Source: Diogma glabrata (lineage: Eukaryota; Arthropoda; Insecta; Diptera; Cylindrotomidae). Taken from it: a stretch of DNA of 64,000 bases. The DNA lies in contig OY856186.1 in NCBI GenBank assembly GCA_963693315.1, positions 77,102,042-77,166,041 of the forward strand, in the 5' to 3' direction. Position numbers and translations under genes: made by a program. Positions 57,865 to 64,000 of the stretch are shown piece by piece. Below the pieces are notes generated by a model, which was given only the letters and a program-made list of their open reading frames with translations, was not told where the DNA came from and did no database searches. Within the stretch, counting starts at the first letter, position 1. Each line of letters opens with the position of its first letter.

Positions 57865-59790
57865 TTTCCCATCTCTTCGCCACATGTCTTCTATCATGAT
57901 CAATGCCTCGTTGTAAATTTCTGCTGTCATATGTAGTGTTTGGTTTAAAGTTTGGCCGCGCACATGATGTAAAACATACTCAGACATGTCGTCCTTATAT
58001 TTGACTCACAAAGAACTTGGATTCGAGAGAATTATGTGTATATGATAATCGCAATCAATGTGCAAATTTGATGCATTGATAAAGATATGACGAAATCTTG
58101 AGCGTATTATCCCAGTGCGCATCGTTCTCCAGCAACTGTAAGAGTTGACACCCCTTACGGTAAATTCCACTCAGATCTTCATGGATGGTTCTCAGTTGTT
58201 GAAACGAGGTAGAACATGACGTTATTTAGATGCACATTGTAGAATGTTTGCCAATACATTTGGATGTCCATCAACTGGTGTTCTTGATTGCCGATGTTGA
58301 AAAGATTTCGATTACGTGTTCCATGTGTAGTAGCGTGGAATTTCAGCAGAAAGCAAAGTGCGAGCGAAAATATCTATTTGACAAAAGGAGAAGAAGCTTG
58401 TTAATATTGTCGACGGTGATTGTGCCGCTCTGTCCGTCGCTTTATCGACGATTGAAATACACTCGTTGTCTAAATTCCAGATGGCTTGCCAAATGGACTA
58501 TTGCATGGTGTCTTTCGTGGATCTCAAATGAAAAGATGTGCAAATGAGAAGATGCGCCTCGTTGCTCCTGACATATTGATTCATGTGATACTGAGATACT
58601 TCGTTTTTTTCATTTGTTATATCAAAAATGGCCATATCGCCTTTGTATCCATAATTATACATATTTACTTAATCGACTAGACCGAGCTATCGTATTTTAT
58701 ATTGATGTGAGTCTCAAAATCTTTGAACAATATTGATGAGCATGGCACAATCCAGCGGTCTATGCAAGGTTCATGGCTCGTGGTTTCGGTCACCATCGTC
58801 CATTTTCGGATCAAAGGCTTCATCGGGATTCCGGAATTTCAGCTGAAATAATGGAATCGATTTCATTTGTTCTGGTTTTATCAACTAACCAAACCAAAAT
58901 GTGCTCATGAGTCATACGCCATACCACACTTTTGCCATTCAACGGAGTTCATCCAACAAAAAGCTAGGCCATATACACGTTGCCTTATAATAAAATTCAT
59001 GAGAGATTTTAACTTTTATTTAAAAACTTTGGTAATGATGACATATCTGGTCAACTGGTATTTGGCTGGGTGGGAGCTACATATCTTGATTTCAATCCAT
59101 TGAGGGTTACAGGTGAATGTTATGAATAGTTATGTGCGACCGATCACATTTAGTGCGTACTTGTGCTTTGGGTGGGGACGTTCAATGTAATTGGTCGGAA
59201 AATTGTTGTTCTTCCGCCGTTGTTTGCTTTCCATCGACATTAAAAGCATCGCAGAGATGAACGTATTTTTCAAATTGGGGCTGTTTTCGATTGAAATAGA
59301 TGTATGTCAATCGTTCAGTCTCAATTTTGACAACATACATGTTAACCGCGGACTGGTGAAGAAAGACGATGACTCATCAGAATCTGATTTATTTCACCTT
59401 CACGGATTATAAGTCTGTATGAGTAAAAATTCATAACATTTACGTTTTTATTGGTTTCCGCGCCTGCAATTACAGCCGATGTATGGTTAGATGAATTCAA
59501 ATTAACGAATTAATTATTGAATCTATTCCACTTGTTGAAATAGTATCCATCTTCGCCATGCTCGAAAATTAATGGATATTGTAGTGCGTCGTAAGTCATG
59601 TGCGTTTTGGCACTCGTTTCAATTTTTTATTCCGAAAATGAATCACGATATCTCTAGATTGTAAATTTTCTGCGACAGTAACAAAAGCCACTTCATCGAT
59701 TGTCGGCGAACTAAACCTCTCTTGCCTTCACCCCCAGGCGTTTTGTCAGCCCTGAGAACGATATCCTGATGGACGGCATCCGATCCAACT
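57865..59790 (-). pseudogene. Helitron Rep/helicase gene remnant
   Basis: Minus-strand blocks in N-to-C order: VLRADKTPGGEGKR (about 59765-59725); SRYIHFRNKKLKRVP (about 59655-59610); WIVPCSSILFKDFETHINI (about 58755-58700); IHERHHAIVHLASHLEFRQR (about 58530-58470); FQQLRTIHEDLSGIYRKGCQ (about 58200-58145), then LLQLLENDAHWDNTL; YKDDMSEYVLHHVRGQTLNQ (about 57990-57930), then IYNEALIMIED. These are the successive conserved segments of animal Helitron Rep-helicase proteins (Helitron-like N-terminal domain into the pre-helicase region). Frames change at least five times. The helicase proper is missing where the ATCAGG array begins. Plus-strand frames at 58230-59412 are shadows. Confidence 0.85.
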
Positions 59791-60588
59791 TAATTTTGAA
59801 CATTTTGATTAAGTCGTTGCTCTGATGAAAAAGCGTTTGCATTTCTTTGAAAATAGCTTGCTATATTGTCAAATTAAACAATACATTAAACACAAATCGA
59901 TTACACTACTTTATTCTCTGACAAAGAATTATGTATTATGTAAAATAGAAACGTTTTCTACAATTAAAACAATCAATCTTTATTGTTTTAACTGAGAAAT
60001 CAAATATCTGATTAAAAAAAACCCGATGATAAAAACTCCCATTCCATACAATCAACCAAAATCAACTAAAAGAAATAAGAGAATTTACCTTATAATTTGA
60101 TTTTTGAACAAACCGAAGCAAAGCCATTATGATTATAGTTTGAAAAATAATTTTAAAACAATCAATACAATTTGACCAATTGAATCATACTTATTGAATA
60201 TAAATTATAAATATAGGAAAGTTTTCATTAGACAATAGCTTTCTATCTATAGGTTAGGAAACAATATAATAATGCATACTATTATTATAGAAAAAACATA
60301 AAAATAAAGTTGATATTAATATTTGGAAGAGAATAAAATATATTATGTAACAACTTATTTATGTAACAAGTGCAAAACATGTGAAGTTTACTAAGGATAC
60401 GGTAGATGGAATTTGTCAAAACTTCAAGTGCGGGTATATCTTTGCGGTTATTGCATACAAAAATTTTTTCAAGATCATGCGACGCAAAGTTCGTATAGTT
60501 AAAATTTTATAAAAGTATAACAAGGTTTTAGTTGGACTCATTTGAGTGCTATAAAGTTTTTATTACAATGAGTGAACTAAAGATTTGC
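59791..60588. other. AT-rich spacer, no feature seen
   Basis: No Helitron 3' hairpin with CTRR was identified here, and no frame or repeat. Confidence 0.35.
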
Positions 60589-60756
60589 TAGGCTGTTTTT
60601 CTGTCGACAGAATCAATTCTGTCGACAAAATTGACGTCATCCAACAGAATTTTGATCAAAAATTCTGTCGATTCATTTAATTTGACAACAACACTTTTCA
60701 AAGGTTTTATTCATTTAAATTATGTTGACAGAATTTCTGTTGACAGAATACTTAGG
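60589..60756. mobile_element. Small MITE, about 168 bp, with TTCTGTCGACAGAA palindromes
   Basis: The left end reads 'taggctgtttttctgtcgac', then 'agaatcaattctgtcgacaa'. The right end read inwards is 'cctaagtattctgtcaacag', then 'aaattctgtcaacat'. The inverted repeats are about 40 bp and imperfect, each made of two half-sites 'ttctgtcgaca'. The interior is AT-rich and non-coding. A TAGG at each edge may be part of the target duplication. Confidence 0.65.
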
Positions 60757-61734
60757 ACTGAAATTTTAAAATTTGCTATTTTCGTGTTGGAAATTTAGCC
60801 AGCTTTAATTGGTTTTTTTACTTATTTCATATTCGTATGGAAAAAATATTCTTGTTGCAATATGAGTGGTTTAACTTTTTTTCACGACAAGGCACAACTT
60901 AAAATAAAAATTAAATCAATGCGGCAACATATTATTAAGTAACTAAATTTTTATTGCGGATAAAATCAATGGGAATAGAACGAAGATGGATTTTGACAAA
61001 AACTAGAGAACTCGTTTTACAAAAATCTTAGAGTTTGTATCTTTATCAAACGTAAATTATAATTAATGCTTACGTACTAACTATATTGTTACAATATTTC
61101 AAATCTAAAATGTGCAGTGGCGAAAGGACGATGGGTTTGATAAGTATCAAAAGTTTCCAAACCGTATATTTTGAGTCATAATAAGTATTAACTTTGAATG
61201 TAGGATCATGTTGATGGTTGACGTCTTTAATTAATGATCAAGTTTCGATCATTTAATTATAAGTGTCAAAAAATCCCAAAGAAAGTTTTAAGAACGATTT
61301 TTATACATTTTGTTACCCAATTTCTTGACAAACATTTAATGGGAAACACTTTTGACTATGAAACTAGAGACTGGTAATGAAAAATCATTGAAGAGTAGGT
61401 TTTTGAGTGATGCCAGGTTCAACTACTATCAACTAATAAAAACTGGAAAATATCAGGTTATTGTATATTAATTTTGCTAATTGTAGAAGCTTTATGGATT
61501 AATAGGAACAGTTTGGTTAGAAATATTTAGTTATGTCAGTTGTATTTATTGAAAGGAAAGATGTAGTTTAATAAAAAGATCTGAACAGTTTCTGGAAAGG
61601 AAACAGTTAAAAAGATATTGGTAGATTAAATATCATTTTTCAAGAGAATTTGAAATGATTGATTGTGAGGTGATGACTTGATGAGGAATAAACAAAATGC
61701 ATTAAAAATAACAATTTCAAAAATAACGGCCTTG
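60757..61734 (+). repeat. AT-rich spacer including diverged arm-family DNA (61.28-61.56 kb)
   Basis: From about 61283, 'aacgatttttatacattttg' and the following 270 bp parallel 47310-47610. The rest shows nothing recognisable. Confidence 0.4.
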
Positions 61735-64000
61735 AAACAAGCGAAAAAACATCAGCCACCGGATGGTATCCTCGAGTTATCTGCTTAAGGAAAAGGTTCA
61801 TCTTTAGTGTCAAATTTATGCAGATGCATCAAATATTGTTGAAACTCTTCATTCTTCAACACGTAAGGTAGAAACACAACACGGACGATAACGTCGGGCG
61901 ATTAAAAAAACGTCTACAATTTCGCTGTTGTAACCACAACCGAAATTCGACGTCCACGCCGTGCTGCCTGGGTAATGCTGACAGAATTAGGTTGGTGTAT
62001 TGGAGACAAGCAGAGTAAAAACTACTTAGTCAATGACGCTACATCACGGCGAATTGGCGCCTTAAAACCAATGTGACTCAAGCGTCTGTTCTCCATGTCA
62101 GGGGCGGCTTGGAGCGGGCGTCTGTCTTGAATCAAGCGGCTCGCTATATAAACGTGTAAAAAGGTTGTTTCTGGTGACCTTAATATGCAGAACGGACCCA
62201 TTCACGACAATTTGGGTTGGGCCTAAGGTTAACACCCTAACCCCGGAAAAAAACTCATATGTTAAATTTGGTTATCAAAAAAAGAATAACAGACCCGGAC
62301 AAAAAAACACAATTTTACCTGGACGTGAAAAAGGACCAGACTACCGAATCGGAACGTGGAACGTGCGCAGCCTGAGCGCTCCTGATGCTCTTATAAGTCT
62401 GGAAACAGAGGCTGAGAGGTATAGGATGGATATTATTGCTCTACAAGAAATTAGACAGCCGATAATCGGAAAACAAGATTTAGATAGTCACTCTCTATAT
62501 TGTAGTGGTCATCCTTCTCGAAGAGAATTTGGTACTGGCTTTCTTGTTGGTGCACGCATACAAGAAGCCGTTATGAAATTCATCCCGGTCAGTGAGAGGA
62601 TCTGCTACCTACGTGTACGTGGTACATATAACAATATTTCTCTTATTGCCGTGCATGCACCTACTGAAGCTAAGACCGTCGACGAGAAGGATAATTTCTA
62701 CATAGCACTGGAAGAGGTTATGAAACAAACACCAACACGCGACTTCATTATGGTTCTTGGTGACTTTAATGGACAGGTTGGAAGAGATATCTCTTATGGA
62801 AATGTGGTAGGTCCCAACAGCCTGCATTTGAATTCGAATGATAATGGTGAGAGAATGACTGAGTTTGCATTATCAAATAATTTGAGGATTGCCAGTACGT
62901 TCTTTCCGCATCGATCGATTCATAAACAGACTTGGGTCTCACCGAATGGAAACACTCGAAATCAAATTGATCACGTTCTAGTAACAGCAGGTTTCTTTTC
63001 GAGCGTTCGGGATGTGCGATCCTTTAGAGGTGCATACATCGGAAGTGATCACTTCCTTGTATGTGCAACGATAAGGTTCCACTTCCCAAATCCAGGCATT
63101 CCAAAATTCAATCAACGGAAACGTTTTAACATCTCATCATTAAAGAATGCTGAAACAGAAGAGAGATATCAAATCCATATTGCCGAAACATTGGAGAAAT
63201 CAGAAACCATTAATGGAGACGTCGATAAGTCATGGTATTTGCTCAAAGATGCTGTTTTAAGCGCTGCTGAGGGAATACTTGGACGACCACAGAACCACTC
63301 CCAGAAGCCATGGATGGATCAAGCATGCCTTGACGCTATTCAATACAAAAGAGATTGCTATCTGAAGTGTCTACAAGGACGCAACACCAGGTCCACGAAG
63401 GAAAACTATAAACTGGCAAGACAAGCCGTTACAAAGCTATGTAGACGAGCGAAGAGAGAATGGTGGAAGAGACAGTGTGAGGAGATTGAAAGCTTCAATA
63501 AGGAACATCAATCGCGTAACTTCTTTCAACAGGTTAAAACCTTAAAGAAGGGCCCTCAAACTAGATCAACTGCTATTCAAAATGAAGATGGGGAGCTACA
63601 AGTAGACCTTAAAAATATTTTAGATACTTGGGCCGCTTATTTTGAGAATCTTCTCAACTTAAGTGACCAGCAACAAGTCGGACGACGAGCAAAGCTTATT
63701 CGTGCGTCAAAGGTACATGTAGACGAACCCACCAAAGAGGAATTCGATGCGGCGCTGTCAAAACTAAAATGCAATAAAGCACCTGGTATCGACGATATAA
63801 CATCCGAAATGATTGTACATGGTGGCGAAACTCTATCCTTAAGATTGTTTGAACTTGTTCAAATGATCTGGCGGACTGAAACCATGCCACAGGACTGGAA
63901 CACAGCTATGCTGATACCAATCCATAAAAAAGGTAATCGCCTACAATGTGCAAACTACAGAGGAATCGCTCTCCTCTGCACAGCATATAAGATCTTTTCC
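61735..64000 (+). mobile_element. RTE-like LINE, runs off the right edge
   Basis: Base composition jumps to near-balanced GC from about 61735. The first roughly 330 bp have stops in the ORF2 frame and look like a 5' UTR or ORF1 region. From 62066 one frame is open to the last base of the window. The lack of any stop or frameshift over 645 codons sets it apart from every other element here and indicates a young copy. The 3' end is outside the window. Confidence 0.85.
62066..64000 (+). CDS. RTE-type ORF2, endonuclease-reverse transcriptase (3' partial)
   Basis: Open frame after TAA at 62063; the first in-frame ATG is at 62426, inside the endonuclease domain, so the true start may be upstream non-ATG or in fusion with ORF1. 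Endonuclease (APE type): GTWNVRSL at 62351, QEIR at 62444-62455 (catalytic Glu), LGDFNGQVG at about 62756-62782, and SDH at 63044-63052, all intact. Linker 63060-63740 is rich in Lys, Arg and Glu, with ILDTWAAYFENLLNL. Reverse transcriptase begins APGIDDITSEM (63779) and PIHKKGNRLQCANYRGIALL (63917-63976). The window ends before the YADD site. The endonuclease resembles 'craniofacial development protein 2-like' annotations, a hallmark of RTE-clade elements; exact clade is uncertain. Confidence 0.9.

Noticed and set aside
58230..59412. Four plus-strand open frames of 64-105 codons
   Set aside because: They lie antisense to the Helitron remnant, whose conserved segments read on the minus strand.
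62609..63890. Minus-strand open frames of 64-72 codons within the last 1.4 kb
   Set aside because: Antisense shadows of the RTE ORF2, which is open on the plus strand throughout.

Overview
The window looks like non-coding DNA of an arthropod, most likely an insect. It is very AT-rich and holds no long host gene. It is packed with decayed, nested transposable elements (TEs). The arthropod call rests mainly on a dispersed R1-clade non-LTR retrotransposon, with jockey-like and RTE-like LINEs, several hAT lineages, a Tigger/pogo element and a Helitron alongside. The organism cannot be named from this sequence. The only hints of a host gene are a possible first exon ending in a strong 5' splice site (about 6.7-6.95 kb) and an exon-like open stretch behind a good 3' splice site (21.95 kb). 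If either is real, most of the window is intron.

Layout. 0-1.15 kb: 3' part of a hAT element (ZMYM1-like transposase). 2.0-3.3 kb: LINE-derived and arm-family repeats. 3.96-5.82 kb: a PIF/Harbinger-like element interrupted by a Tigger/pogo remnant. 8.1-10.8 kb: R1-clade LINE, minus strand. 11.7-12.0 kb: LINE 3' end. 12.1-14.4 kb: hAT element with an exact 8-bp target-site duplication (TSD), filled with a 165-bp tandem repeat that is itself split by a retroposed LINE derivative. 15.6-18.6 kb: jockey-like LINE and its relatives. 20.1 kb: (TTATG)n array. 22.4-27.2 kb: inverted-arm structure holding a Buster-type hAT remnant and a 656-bp direct duplication.

29.8-40.7 kb: a 10.9-kb structure with about 590-bp inverted ends, nested palindromes, minisatellites and a 4.25-kb element with 463-bp inverted repeats. 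41.3-42.7 and 43.6-45.5 kb: two more hAT elements with exact 8-bp TSDs. 46-56 kb: further copies of the repeat families found in the 10.9-kb structure, plus a 1.46-kb TA-flanked element. 56.7-57.9 kb: array of palindromic ATCAGG-type motifs. 57.9-59.8 kb: decayed Helitron gene. 61.7-64 kb: RTE-like LINE whose ORF is open to the window edge, and which looks like the youngest element here.

Repeat names used below. Family A: internally deleted derivatives of the jockey-like LINE. Arm family: sequence of the ends of the 10.9-kb structure, with GC-rich CCGGCCGG patches. Family D: a unit carrying a 'gatatcaagacttcgg' motif. The elements do not form a pathway. They form a stack of insertions in which older arm and D-family DNA was hit by hAT, LINE and TA-target elements. 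Coordinates of degenerate elements are approximate unless a TSD is given.
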